This document shows positions 45,353 through 57,430 of a stretch of 64,000 nucleotides of DNA, piece by piece. Where the stretch lies: assembly GCF_947179165.1 (NCBI RefSeq), contig NC_077242.1, positions 22,663,097-22,727,096 on the forward strand. The letters run 5' to 3'. The notes below the pieces were generated by a model. It was given only the letters and a program-made list of their open reading frames with translations. It did not search any database and was not told the origin of the DNA. This stretch comes from Solanum dulcamara (lineage: Eukaryota; Streptophyta; Magnoliopsida; Solanales; Solanaceae). The translations under genes were made by a program, and so were the position numbers. Within the stretch, counting starts at the first letter, position 1, and every line of letters begins with the position of its first letter.

Positions 45353-47578
45353 TGTTGACACCCAATTTTGATCCTCCACAACACAAATTAGCTATCGAGT
45401 TTCTTTAAATTTCGAACATTTTAGAAATAATTAGCTTTTATAAAAATAAAAATATTTTCATGTTATTCTTAACTATTTTTATCTTTTTATAAATTTTAGT
45501 ATAATATATATATTTTTATATAACGATATCTTTGATTACTATTTATGTGATTATTCGAAAATCATCTCAAAAGATTTTATTTTTAACTAAATACAATGTT
45601 AGTTAGGTTAGTTTACTTATAGTTTGTATTTTTGAAATTTTTAGTTTTTTCTAAAAAAAAAAAATTCATTCTTCCACATAAAAAAATCATGAAGAATTTG
45701 GGGTTTTTGAAGCCTATATAAAAGCTCATATTCTCATTAAGAAGAGAAAAGAAGGGGAAATTTTTTTAGCCATCCCAAAGTTAGAAATTTTTCTTACATG
45801 GCTAGGATTTTGGACTCTTGTCCTCAACCTAAAAGTTGTGAAAATTTCTAACTTTCAATTTATATTTTTCTTCGAGGAAAATAGGAGATTGAAATCGAAA
45901 TTTAGGCTAAGAACAAAGTTCTTACAACGTCGAACCCACGAAGGTTTGAGTCTAAATTTTCAATTTTTCTTTTTGTTGATTGGAGTTCCGTCAAGCTCTT
46001 GGGTGGTGGTGAAGTCGTCTTTCGTTTATCGTCTTCAGTCTCGCTGGCCGAAAAGAGGTAAAATATTTTCTCAACTTTATTTTATTTAATTATTTCATAT
46101 TTTATATTTAGTTGATTCATATTCTTTTTTTAGTTAGCATGTATCAAGAATAATTAGATTAATGATAGAAATTTCTTATAGTTAGCATGTGTTATGATTA
46201 ATTAGCTAGCATGTGTTAGGAGAATTTCATGAAAGCTTTTAGTTTTGTTCATCATTTTTTCAAGTAGTTTTCTTTAACAATATAGATTTTCATGTTTTCA
46301 ATTTCTTCTTTTAACATGACTTAGATAACAAAAACATGCTTAAATTATTATTTAGTTATAATTTTTATGACCTAATTGATTTAGTTCTCTCTTTAAAATT
46401 TGAGTTAGTATAACGTATATATTAATTCCGTGTCCTTTAGTTACTTTAGTATATATTTGTGTGTGTGTGTGTGTGTGTGTCACCTCTAGGATGTCCATCA
46501 ATTTGATATTAAAATATCATGATATATTCCTTGGTTTCGCTTAAAATTAGTAGATGCTTATGCAATTTTATTTTGGTGCATGTGATATCAATTCGAGTCA
46601 ATATTTGCACTCCATTCTTGCATATTATTGAGTTTTGAGTCTCCGATCATCTTGCTCGAATTGCTGAAAAGTTGATACATGGAAAGAAAATTAATATACA
46701 TGGTTTGAATATTGATATTGGGTTGTATACACGGAATGCATATATATATATATATATACAGTCCGATATGCAAGAAAATAATATTGTATACACTGATATA
46801 CAATGTATATATAGTCTGATATACAGTGATATATAACAAATACAAAGAACAAACAAGTGGTATACAGTGTGTATCAGTTGGATATACAGAAATAATGTTG
46901 TATACATTGTATACAATATATACACAGTTCGATATACAGAGTATATACAACTGCAATATACAGTGGAAATGGGCTTAAGGCCCAAAACGCAGATGGCCCA
47001 ACAACTTAGTTCAGACGTACAAAAATTAAATGTCGGGCCATATTTTTATGTGTTATTTATTGTTTATTATATTGATTCGGGTTGTAATAATTTATTTACT
47101 TATGTTATTTTTGCTTGATTAAATATTAATTTTAATTTATTTTAAATTAATTAAATTTTCTGAAAGATAAATCAATTCATGTTAATTTACTGTTTAAATG
47201 ATTTTTTACCTTTATTTATTTATTTGATAAACTTTATTTTTTTATACATGTATATTATTTTCAATATTTAAGTTTGATCATTTAAAAAAAAATTCTTCAT
47301 TTTTTTTTAAATTAATATTTTCAAAAGTTAGTCAAATAATTTTTCAAATCGTCGGATAACTGCGCGTTAGCGACCACTTTGAATGCTAGCACCTTCTCAA
47401 AGTGAAAATAAGAATTTCTTACCCATTTTCTCTAATTTTAAGACTTAAATTTGTTAGGGTCTTTAAAATTAAGGTTTTTTAATTTTTCTTAAAAATTAAG
47501 TGACGACTCTCTTTTTCTAAAATTATTTTTTTTCTAATGGTTTAAATTAATTTTAAATCATCTTTTTCCGACATAACA
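45353..47578 (+). repeat. Left LTR of the Tat-type element
   Basis: TGTTGACACC...CATAACA, 2226 bp. A TATA box (TATATAAA) is at 45715-45722, a (TG)n run at 46458-46480, a GTATAC-rich stretch at 46720-46960, and 'aagtgacgactct' at 47500-47512. Directly after it, 'attgagactctgctgagaa' (47581-47599) resembles a degraded primer-binding region. Confidence 0.88.
45715..45722 (+). promoter_or_regulatory. LTR TATA box
   Basis: CCTATATAAAAGCTC, 362 bp into the left LTR and followed by a purine-rich leader; fits the LTR promoter. Confidence 0.55.
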
Positions 47579-49923
47579 GAAATTGAGACTCTGCTGAGAA
47601 TTTAATTAGGTTCTAGCCATTAGATTTGTTTGATTTATTTGACAAACTATTTGAGAATGTAATGATTAGTAATTTATTTTTGTTTATTTGCATTTTATGT
47701 GTTTAAATTTTGAATATTAATTTGTCATTGCATGCATAACATGTTTTTCGCCACTTGCCTTTTTATTTTTTTACTTAAATGACGGTTATGTGAGTCGCAG
47801 CCGTTGAGTCCAAAATGTTTCTAGGGGTATCCTGGCAAAATGAGTTGACCATTGGATGGTCAACGGTCGCTAACTTCTCCCAGCTTGAGTTGTCCGCTTG
47901 GGTCATCGGTACCCTTCAAAATGTAGCCCACTTTTAGTCAATTTAGCGTAGAGAAATGCCAAATTTTTGATTTAGCGCATTGGTCTAAGACGATCCAATA
48001 CCCAAAGCGTATTGGGCCCATTAGAAAGACTACCTTGAGTCCAAAAAGGTCCTCGACCTAAATGGACCATCATACCTATGTGTTTAAATTTGAAGGTTGT
48101 ATACACCATTTGGCAAACCATTGTCCCTCGGGGTTGAGAGTTTATTTTAGTAGCTTAGTCTAGTCAAAGAAGGATCTTCACAAGCTGCTACTTCATCCAA
48201 AAGGTGTTGGCGTTCAGAGATGTCAAGAAGTCAAGAATGAAAGATTTTTTCACGAAGCCTTATTTTAGGATTGTACCCCTGCGTGGAATCGATTATTTGT
48301 ATCCCATTTTCCTATTATGTATCTCTATTCAGTTTATTCATAAAACTTGTACAAATATGATTTTTGGGGTAATTGAATGTTTCAAATGACGTTATACATT
48401 TTTCAAATCGTTAGGCATATCTTTAGTACAAAAGGTCCACATATCTGTTTATGATGCGTAATATTTTTTATGTGTTATATACTATTACTGTTTATGTGAA
48501 TATGTTGCTTTGTTTGGATACATTCTATCCTATGCTTTTTCAAAATTTTTTTTTTAGAATTCTCTAAACATACAAATATCAAGTCACTATCCAAGTCCGT
48601 CCAAGCAATCTTTGAGTCTTGATTTTTCAACAAAATTCGAATTACATTCACAAAATTCTAAAACCTCACTCTCTTATCTGAGAAGAGGTTGATATTTTTT
48701 TTTGAAAATTGATTCAAGCTAGTCGAATTACATAGAACCTAAATTCTTCTTTGTGATATACGTAGGCAACCTTTCATGGTTCAGTCCATATCTTTAAAGT
48801 TTTTAGTTTTTTTCTCATTCTTACGAAAAAATTGAAAGTTTTGTTGCACGAAGAGCAAGAAATCTTTGATTCAACGCAAGCCAATCTCTCTCACACATGA
48901 ATTCCAAAATTAAGTGGGCCAATTTCTGTCCGTTTAGTCATTCTTCACTCATGGATTAGTTTGTCTTCAAACAAAGCAACATTTATATGTTTAGTTCTTT
49001 GTGTGATATTTTGCATTAATTATTACAAACACGAACTAATATTTTGGATTTTAGTTATTCTTCTTTTTCAGGGAGAGACTAATTTATGTCGAAAGTCAAA
49101 CTTGCTTTCTTCTCAAATATCAAAGGTTCAACCAAAATTGATTATTTTTTTCCTTGCAGATGCTATTATCAAAGGACATCATGCGATAAATGATTGGATC
49201 TCAATTTTGAGAGGTCAACACCTTCTAACTAACTAAGAAGTTTTCTTTGTATGCAGGAGAGACAACATTATTTCAAGAGAGAGAATCACGACAATCTCAA
49301 ATCGACTGCAACATTCAATCACAAACTTTAATCCTAATCTCTTTTAATTCTTTAATCAAAGAGAAATAATAATCCTTTCTCTTATGGATCTTTTAGGGGC
49401 AAAGGGTTCATGGAAAATAACGATGACCTTGAATTTCACAATATACTAATACACAACCTGAAAGATAAATCGAGGGAGTCTTTGACTATGAAGTCTTACT
49501 CCTATTGTTTTTACTTAGTTTTTATAATGGTCCCGCTTTCATATTTTTCTCATATCTTTGTAGGAAAATCATCCCTAACAATAGTCGGGGATGGTCATAA
49601 CAATGTATGGTTCTCGTGAATATTTGAAAAAACTCAAGTCATAAGAGACAATCCCCAAGAAGAACACAACAACAAGTGATTCCGGCAAGAAATTGAAAGA
49701 TCACACCGATGCATAAGCTCTGAAGAATATCAAAAAAGCAATACAACGGTAGGTGTCCTCACCGATAATTGAAAAGACACGAAAGGTGCAAATAGTCGAA
49801 AGACACTCTCCAACTGAAGATGTCAACGAGCACTAGACTTATGAGACGTCACTCTGAGTTTGTTTAAATCTTTAAATTATTTTATATATCATATTTGCAA
49901 GAACTACGCACACCTGATTCTCA
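47579..49923 (+). other. Interior of the Tat-type element, non-coding
   Basis: About 2.3 kb without a protein-like frame above chance. It has leader-like phrases (for example 47820-48070, 'ggtcaacggtcgctaac', 'gtattgggcccatta') found in untranslated parts of Tat/Ogre elements. Gag and pol are absent. Confidence 0.6.
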
Positions 49924-49937
49924 TCTCGGTGAGATAT

Positions 49938-50074
49938 ATTTTTTTTTTTTATATGGGAACAGACCCTACACGAGGCTCCCACCTCTCGTGCACAGTCAGG
50001 GGTTGAGCAACACCCCCAAGCCTTAACATAAATAACAAAAGTAAAAATACAAGGAGGGGGACATAAACCTTACC
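49938..50074 (-). mobile_element. 137-bp L1 3'-end insertion with 14-bp target duplication
   Basis: T-run (poly(A) on the minus strand) at 49939-49950, then sequence matching the L1 3' end at 24361-24480 ('atatgggaacagacc', 'cacgaggctcccacctctc', 'ggggacataaacct'). TCTCGGTGAGATAT flanks it exactly (49924-49937 and 50075-50088). It is a severely 5'-truncated L1 copy, the commonest product of LINE insertion. Confidence 0.93.
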
Positions 50075-50530
50075 TCTCGGTGAGATATGTAGGCAGCTCT
50101 TCTTGGGTTTAGTATTTCTTTTTCAACAAAAAAATTTAAAAAATAAAAATAAATTATGTACATATTTTAAGAGTCATATCTTCTTGATTGGGATGAATAC
50201 AGTTAAAAGCATGCAAAATATTCGGTATGATGAAAAAGATTGGTTTTGTGATAGACTATAACTTCTGTTGGTATCTTTCATTTGTATTTTTATGATTCTT
50301 GGAAATTTTCTTGCAGGCATTCAAGGTAAGAATAAAACCAACATCATGGCTTCATGTGCATTGTGTGGTGAGCTTTAGATTAAATTTCAATTGCATCAGA
50401 CTGTTGATCTAGAACTTGGTCTGAATGTTTGTTGAGGCGAAATCTTGAGTATCGTTTGGTTTGAGAAAGGATTGTATGTCTTTTTTGACCCAATTGTGCC
50501 TTTCAAAGCCTACCAAATAACATTAATTCC

Positions 50531-51630
50531 TAGGATGCCCCTCAATTTGATACCTTAAAATATCATGATATATTTTTTGGTTTAGCTTAAAATGAGTAGA
50601 TGCTTATGAAATTTTATTTTGGTGCATGTGATATCAATTTGAGTCAATATTTGCACTCCATCCTTGCATATTGTTGAGTTTTGAATCTTCGATCATCTTT
50701 CTCAATTGCTGAAAAGTTGATACATGGAAAGGAAACTAATATATATGGTTTGAATATTAATATTGGTTTGTATACATAGAATACATATGAAAAACAGTGT
50801 TGTATAGACTGATATACAGTCTGACATGCAAGAAAACAATATTGTATACACTGATATACAATATATATACAGTGATATACATCAGATACAAGTAACAAAT
50901 ATGTGGTATACACTGTGTATATGGGTTGATATATAAAAATAATATTGTATACACTGTATACAGTATATACACAGTTTGATATACAAAGTATATACAGCTG
51001 CGATATACAGTGAAAATAGAATTATGGCCCTAAACGCAGATGGCCCAACAACTTAGTTTAGGCGTATAGAAACTAAGTGCCGGGCCATATTTTCATTTGT
51101 TATTTATTGTTTATTGATATTTATTTGAGTTGTAATAATTTATTTACTTAGGTTATTTATGATTGCTTAGATATTAATTTTAATTTAATTAAATTTCTCT
51201 AAAGATAAATCAATTCATGTTAATTTACTATTTAAATGATTTTCTACCTTTATTTAGTCATTTGGTAAACTTTACTTTTTTTTTATACATGTATATTATT
51301 TTCAATGTTTAAGTTTGATCATTTTTTAAAAAATAATTTTGAAACTCTTCATTTTCTTTTAAATTAATATTTTCAAAAGTTAGTCAAATAATTTTTTAAA
51401 TATCCGGATAACTGCGCGTGAGCGGCCACTTTGAATGCTAGCACCTTCTCAAAGTGAAAATAAGAACCTCTTATCCATTTTCTCTAATTTTAAGACTGAA
51501 ATCTGTTAGTATCTTAAAAATTAAGGTTTCTTGATTTGCCTTAAAAATTAAGTGGTGACTCTCTTTTCTAAAATTGATTTTTTCTTTAAAAGTTTAAATT
51601 AATTTTAAATCATCTTTTTTCGACATAACA
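50531..51630 (+). repeat. Right LTR of the Tat-type element (3' part only)
   Basis: Matches 46480-47578 of the left LTR, including the GTATAC-rich stretch (50770-51015). The first 1.1 kb of the LTR, with the TATA box, has no counterpart here, so this LTR is truncated at its 5' side. Confidence 0.85.
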
Positions 51631-51635
51631 ATATT

Positions 51636-52294
51636 TCTTCTGCATCGAATTAGCAACGTCCTAGTATTAAACGTATTCATGTTGTTTCATTTGGGACTAT
51701 GGATCCCTTAGTGTATCATAGTCAGTTTCGTCAGCCACGTGGTGCTTCTTCTACTTCGCATTCTAGACCTTTACTTCTCCACGCTTACCTATCTACAGAG
51801 GTATACCCTCTATGACAATCCTTATCATCTGGTACTCCATCTCCCACAATTTCATCTCCCACAGTTGCATCTCCTCACCTATCTAGCTTAAGACTTAGAG
51901 ATACTAGTATTGAGTCAAATGCTCTGGCTGGTACTCCTCCATTGACTCAAGCGTTATGTACATCCTGGAGTATCGCCTTCACCTTCACATGCTATTACAT
52001 TCGATGCAGAGTAGGATACACTTGAGTTAGTATCTAGGAAAAAGGACAAATTTGGTAGAGTCATGATTGAGCCCGATGGATCATCATAAATTTATTTGTT
52101 ATCTATTGATTTCTTTATTTTATTTATTTCTTCTATAATAATATATTATTCTTGAGTTAACACGCTTATTATGTGTTAAAAGGTGGCATCCCTAGAAGGA
52201 TGCTTCTAAGACTCTACAGGAGAGTGTTAAAAGGCTTTATACGAAGTCCTATCACTCTTAGCACGAGATTTCAAACAGGGTACGACAGACGATG

Positions 52295-52357
<63 letters not shown>

Positions 52358-52716
52358 TAGTTATATATTTTTTTGGTTAAGTTTAATATGTTTTAGTATA
52401 CTTTACTTTATTATTTATCTAACACTATTCACTCTTTTTCAAAACTTTATGTAATTGGAAGCCAAAGTACAATATGGTCATTGTGATCATCTGTAAGAGG
52501 AAAGTGAGCGCGAGACTATCTAGCTGGCTAAAGAAAGTCCGGGATTCAAGGACAACCGGGATTTGGATGTTACCACATGTCTGTGAGAACTTGTGTTGGT
52601 ATTGGATTCTAATGAATTCAAGGTTTTGTCTAAACAAGTCAAAAATACTAGAGGCAGTCTTAAGAGTGGCTCGTTATACATCAGAGGTGCAAAAAGTGTT
52701 GGAACTATCACGACCC
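51636..52716 (+). pseudogene. Ptta/En/Spm-type gene remnant, right arm
   Basis: Continues the gene begun at 45241-45352 (GDRY, DHLGASH, KTKKKKARRLI) after the LTR insertion. Pieces match the left arm in Ser/Pro-rich region (51700-51960), the 'ggtggcatcc...ggatgcttctaagactctac' exon (52180-52290) and the exon at about 52430-52716. An expanded (TA)n tract sits where the left arm has a shorter one (about 43353-43370). Several stops occur. No product is expected. Confidence 0.7.
52296..52354. repeat. (TA)n microsatellite
   Basis: An uninterrupted TA run of about 29 units in the right CACTA arm; the homologous place in the left arm (about 43353-43370) has about nine. Confidence 0.97.
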
Positions 52717-53209
52717 AAAATTGAGTGTGATGGAACTCGCCTAACCTACCAAGGAGAGTCAGCCTAAGATTTTGAACAAATCAAAATAAGTAGAAATAAA
52801 GGCAAAAATGTAAAGTCTAATATGATATAGATAAGGAAAAGCGGAACTAAGTCTAAACCACCAAAGACTTAGTGTCACATGTATAGACACTAACAGAAAT
52901 GAAGAACAATACAAATCTAAATGTCTTAATTCTCATATAGAACAAAACATAAGATAAATGGGCGTCGAGGGTCTTCCTAAGAAGACAAGCTGCTACCTTT
53001 GATGCATCCAGAAGCTCGATTCAATCAATAGAAATAGTAAGAACTGGAGGCATCGGGCTCAGATCCTACACAAAGATGTAGAAGCAAGGGTTGAGCACGA
53101 ACCAACACGGTACTAAGCAAATGGAAACTAAACCCTAGGTAAACAAATGTGGAACATAGGTACTCCTGACATTCCAACCACATACCGCCACAACTACACA
53201 CTTACATGA
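52717..53209. other. Unidentified repeat fragment
   Basis: Starts 'gacccaaaattgagtgtgatgg' exactly where CACTA homology stops, and ends at the Athila LTR start. The 'cacgacccaaaattgag' phrase is reminiscent of a dispersed Solanaceae LTR end, but I cannot name the family. No gene. Confidence 0.4.
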
Positions 53210-54778
53210 TGTACCATGAATTTATGGTATTTTTAATGCTTTAAACTTAAGAATGTGCATGTCTTTTTAGTATTTGTTAGCATATCTGATGTTAGTTGTG
53301 CTTTATTTGCAGGAAACTAAGTCGGTGAATTGGTTGAGGAATCACAATACTAAAGAAAGAAATTGTTGGTGTTTACGAGCTCATCCTCCGACTCGTCTTC
53401 TTTTATACGGGTCGTAGGTATCAATCGTCCAAGACAGAAGAGAAAAAATAAAGTTGCATTAAAGATTATGAGTAAAGTAAATGACTCGTTTTCATCCTTA
53501 TAGGTCATCAAGTGAAGCATCAAGAAAAAGTAAATGACTGAGGCTGAAGTAAAGAAGATGAGTCAGTTCTATGGCTCATTCATATTCCTACGAGTTGTAG
53601 AACAAATGCATAGCTTGAAGTTACTAATGATGAAGTCTACGACTCCAGTTGATGAGTCTACTCAGGGTTACGAGCCATAGAAAGTGGTCATGAAGAAGAA
53701 GAGTTCCTTAGTGCAATGTGAGGAATTACGAGCTGGGTCTACGACTCATCATAGTTGGTACAACCCGTAGAAATGAACCATAAACCTGAACGGACTTAAA
53801 GTTTCTATGTTCTCCAAATTCATATTGACTTAGGTTTTTTTGTCTATAAATACACTTCTTAGATTTAGTTTTTTTGATGCATGTTTTTGGGTTTGGGAAT
53901 AGAGCTTGAACTACTTTTGGGCTTTTATTCTTGAATTCCGATTTTGGTCATCTATATTTTACGGTTGGATTTCATTGAAGATTTTGGATTCTCAAAGTTA
54001 CTTTGGAAGTTCATGATTACTTTTAACATAAATATTATTGATTGTGATCACATAGTTATGGGTAGCTAATTCCACAATTAGGGTTGTGGGAACCATGAGG
54101 AATTAACGACTAGAACTTAATAAAAAGTAATTCTTGAATAGTGTACATGCATGTACTATTTTTACCTTCGTTTTGATTGCTTTTTAATGGTGGCCAATGT
54201 TAGAACTCGCCTTATCCTTACTTGTCAGATCAAGAAGGTAACAGATGGGAAAATGGATTAAACAACGAGATTTAGGGCTAATCATCCTCATCTAATTAGC
54301 TTGAACGGATCACAGAATAGCTAAATCTGGAATCATTGGTAAGGGTTAGTAAAGCATACACTTGTAGACGAATCAAGTTGCATAGTGAAATTCACTTATT
54401 TGTCGGATCAATGACTTAGGTGAAATTAACTTACCGATTGTACATGTAACACACTTGGAAAGAATTAGTAATAAAAAAGGTCTACTTTGTTGAGGATTCA
54501 TGGGGAACACATAAAATCCTAGTTTCACTCCATATTGATTTAAATTACATTAAACCATACTTTTGTTCATTGACGTTTTGTATTTAATTTTTTCATTAGT
54601 TTATAGAAATTTCCCTCTTTCTTTACAGAAATAAATTAATTAGTAAAACAGATAATAAATGATTGATCTAAAGTCTAAACCATATTTTTCCTAGGATCGG
54701 CCCTAACCTTCATTAGGTTCTATAGTTGATCAACAATCGCTTTATACTTCTTTAGGGAGGTGTAATTTGAGCATATCA
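53210..54778 (+). repeat. Athila 5' LTR
   Basis: Starts TGTACCATGAATTTATGG after 'acatga' and ends 'gagcatatca' just before the primer-binding site. It contains palindrome-like 'tacgaGTCGTAg' and 'tacgggtcgtag' motifs at 53365-53780. The start is the likeliest of several TG sites; without the 3' LTR it cannot be confirmed. Confidence 0.65.
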
Positions 54779-54783
54779 AATTT

Positions 54784-54801
54784 TGGCGTCGTTGCCAGGG
54801 A
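54784..54801 (+). other. Athila primer-binding site
   Basis: TGGCGTCGTTGCCAGGGA, a two-mismatch form of the tRNA-Asp site TGGCGCCGTTGCCGGGGA used by Athila/Tat elements. Confidence 0.85.
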
Positions 54802-54912
54802 ATTTGGCTTTTAGATTAGATTAATTTTATTATTTGATTTGTAGTCATTATGTCCTTATTTTAAGTTATTTTTCTTTTTGTATGTGCTGAAACAGGTTTT
54901 GATTCTTAGTGC

Positions 54913-56797
54913 ATGCCAAATATGAGAAGTCAAGGCATTCCCTTGATTCCATTTAATCTTGAAATAGAAAGAGCACTATGTAGAATGGCAAACAACAATA
55001 ATAATAATGATAGACACAAACTTGGTGATGGCGCGGAACATCTTGGGGAGAAATACGACAACGCATTGCAACATCAACCACAAAACATTCTTACCAATCC
55101 ACAAATAGTAAGACAACGTCCTCCACCCAGAGAACACCCTGAACTCGACATATGGAACAACTGTAGGGTCAATCTTGACACCATCGGAATAACGAATGCT
55201 ATTGTGTTACCTCTATTACGCCGAAAACTAAGTTTAGCATCACAAGTGGGCTGATTCAAATACTTCATAGTAGAAGACTATTTGCTGATTGCCGTCCAAA
55301 GATCCATACATTCATCTCTAAAATGTGGCATATATTTGCCAAAGCAGTGTTGGCGACCCAAGCCTAAATATGGATGTCATTGGACTGCATGTTTTTCCAT
55401 TATAACTTACTGGTGAGGCTTCAAATTTACTGTCCAAACTTCCATACAACCCCATCACAACTTGGGATGAATTACACAAGGCATTCATGGAGAAACATTT
55501 CCCATTGTCTAAGAAGATGAAATTAACAAACAAAATCAATTATTTCTAACAGTTGCCCAGCGAGTCAATTTGTGGAGCTTGGGAGAAATTTATAAAGTGT
55601 CTACAAAGCGTGCCAAATCATAAAATAGCAGATGAGTCACTTCTTGAACTATTCTACCTCGTAATTAATGATAATGGAAAAGCTATCATAGACTCCATCA
55701 CTGGCAGAATATTTTTGGCCAACACCGTCCAAGAGGCTGTAGAGAAACTTGACCGTGTTATAAAGAGCAAGCGAGCTTGGAGCACTAGGGACACAGAAAC
55801 TTAAAAAAATGCTTTTTCTGTTCACAAAAATCATGGTCCCAACATACAAAATGAAGAGATACTATAAGAGCTCGCTCAATTAAAAACTGAACTCAAGCTA
55901 GCATTCAAAAGCATAGGACAAGAGAAAATCAATGCAATCGACCATTAAGGTAGGGCACCAAGTTATGAAAATTGTGGATATGAAGAAGATGCTTATTCTA
56001 TGTATGATCAAGTATGGGGTTTTCACACTAACGCCTAAGTATTCAACCAGGATTCTTAGGGCTAAGGTCAAGGAAATCAAGGTCGGAACTATAACAACTT
56101 CAATCGAGAGGGCCATTACAACTGCGACAAGAACTACAATTGTGATGAAAACTACAATCGCAAGAATAATTACAATTGGAATGGATACAATGATCACAAC
56201 CGCGGGCAATATAGAGAAGGTAATTGGGGAAAGAGAGATAACAACAATAGTGGTGCATACATCTATCCCAAAAAAAGAGATGAGGGATACAGACTTGCAA
56301 GAATCAAAGATATGATGGAAAAGATGATGAAAAAGTATGACGCAATAGAGAATAATCTTAAGGAGCTATGCAATGATCTTTCCAAAATAAATCAAAAAGT
56401 TGAGTCACATTTTACATCCATAGAGCTTATTGGGCAACAATTGGGGAAGATTTCATCATCTTTAAATCCACACCAAAAAGGAACTCTCCCAAGTAATATA
56501 ATTCAAAATCTAAAGAATGAGGGGCAATACATGGTAGTGACCACCCGAAGTGGCATTCAAACAGTGGATCCATCTATACCAGAACTTGAGGATGATGCGC
56601 ACGATGTGGATATTAGTGAGGAAGAAATATTAGATAAAGAACTAAGCACCAAACAACCTGAAAAAGGAGATACAAAGTATGGTGAGAAAGCAGGAAATGC
56701 GAAAGACACTGCTCCAACTCCAACTCAAATGCCAAGACCTCCTCCTCTTTTTTCGCAAAGATCAAAGAAGAACGCCGAAGATGGAATTTTTTTTTAA
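54913..56797 (+). pseudogene. Athila gag remnant
   Basis: Pieces: 54913-55254 (N-terminal part with an Asn run NNNNND and the Pro-rich RPPPRE); 55440-55804, the capsid core (ITTWDE, AFMEKHFP, SESICGAWEKF, ANTVQEAVEKLDRVIKSKRA); 56040-56300, a low-complexity Asn/Tyr/Arg/Gly-rich stretch; 56312-56797, a C-terminal region with a coiled-coil-like part (NNLKELCNDLSKINQKVESH) and RSGIQT. Frames differ and stops lie between them. Gag would form the virus-like particle core; this copy cannot make it whole. Family assignment rests on position after the primer-binding site and the WDE...F.EK.FP pattern. Confidence 0.78.
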
Positions 56798-56819
56798 GTT
56801 TATATCTATGTTGAAACAA

Positions 56820-57430
56820 TTTTCAGTGAATGTTCCTTTGATAGAGGCAGTATAACAAATGTCGAGATACGCCAAGTTTATGATGGATCTTGTCACAAAT
56901 AAGAAAATGGTAAGCTTTAAAATGGTCGATAACTTGCCTCATTGTAGCGCAATCACCACTCGCTCTCTTGTGTAAGATAAAGAAGACCCAAGCACATTCA
57001 CCATACCATGTACCATTGGGGTATTCAGCTTTGCAAAGCTGTTGTGCGACTTGGTACTAGCATTAACTTGATGCCGCTTACAGTGTTCCGATAATTGGCT
57101 TAGGAGATCTCAAATCAATGTCAATGCAGCTCTTGATGGCAGATCGTACTGTGAAGAATCCCGTGGGAATTATTTATGATGTTTTAGTGAAGGTCGAATA
57201 ATTCATATTTCCTACCAACTTCTTCATTCTTGACTACGAGGTAGACTTTGATGTTCTTATTATTCTGGTTAGAACATTCTTGGCAATCGGGCGTGCTTTG
57301 GTAGACATGGAAATTTGCCAACTAAAGTTTCGACTAAATAATAAAGAGGTGATCTTTGATGTATGTCGAGAAATGAAGCATCATAATGATCTATGAGTTG
57401 TTTAAGTAATTGATGTTGTTGACGATTTGC
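56820..57430 (+). pseudogene. Athila protease region remnant
   Basis: Phrases of the Athila protease region are visible in shifting frames: 'FMMDLVTNKK', 'HCSAI', 'DPSTFTIPCTIGVFSFAKLL' and an 'LCDL' stretch where the aspartic-protease active site belongs. At least one stop splits them. It lies between gag and reverse transcriptase, as expected. Confidence 0.6.

Larger units (their letters stand above)
45353..51630 (+). mobile_element. Non-autonomous Tat/Ogre-type LTR element with target duplication
   Basis: Starts TGTTGACACCCAATTTTG at 45353 and ends CGACATAACA at 51630. ATATT flanks both sides (45348-45352 and 51631-51635), a perfect 5-bp target duplication. The left LTR is 45353-47578 and the right LTR homology is 50531-51630. 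The 2.95-kb interior has no gag-pol; it keeps UTR-like phrases ('gatatacgtaggcaaccttt' near 48756, 'gagatatgtaggcagctct' near 50082) typical of Tat/Ogre interiors. It also carries an L1 tail at 49938-50074. The element must move, if at all, with proteins from elsewhere. It was inserted into the right CACTA arm. Confidence 0.9.
44663..52716 (+). mobile_element. CACTA remnant, right (inverted) arm, split by an LTR element
   Basis: Plus-strand copy of the left arm. 44694-44906 encodes a TNP2 C-terminal region and 45241-45352 starts the second gene. Homology resumes at 51636 after the 6.3-kb LTR element, and runs to about 52716 ('ttggaactatcac'). Examples: 'gatagatatcgtgatcatct' at about 45257 against its complement at about 44125, and 'tctacaggagagtgttaaa' at about 52213 against its complement near 43455. 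At 52716 homology to the left arm stops in mid-gene. The arms therefore form a large, interrupted inverted repeat. Confidence 0.85.

Noticed and set aside
46588..46985. Tyr/Ile/Cys-rich minus-strand frames, also at 50644-50972
   Set aside because: Translations of the GTATAC palindrome clusters in both LTRs; repetitive and not protein-like.
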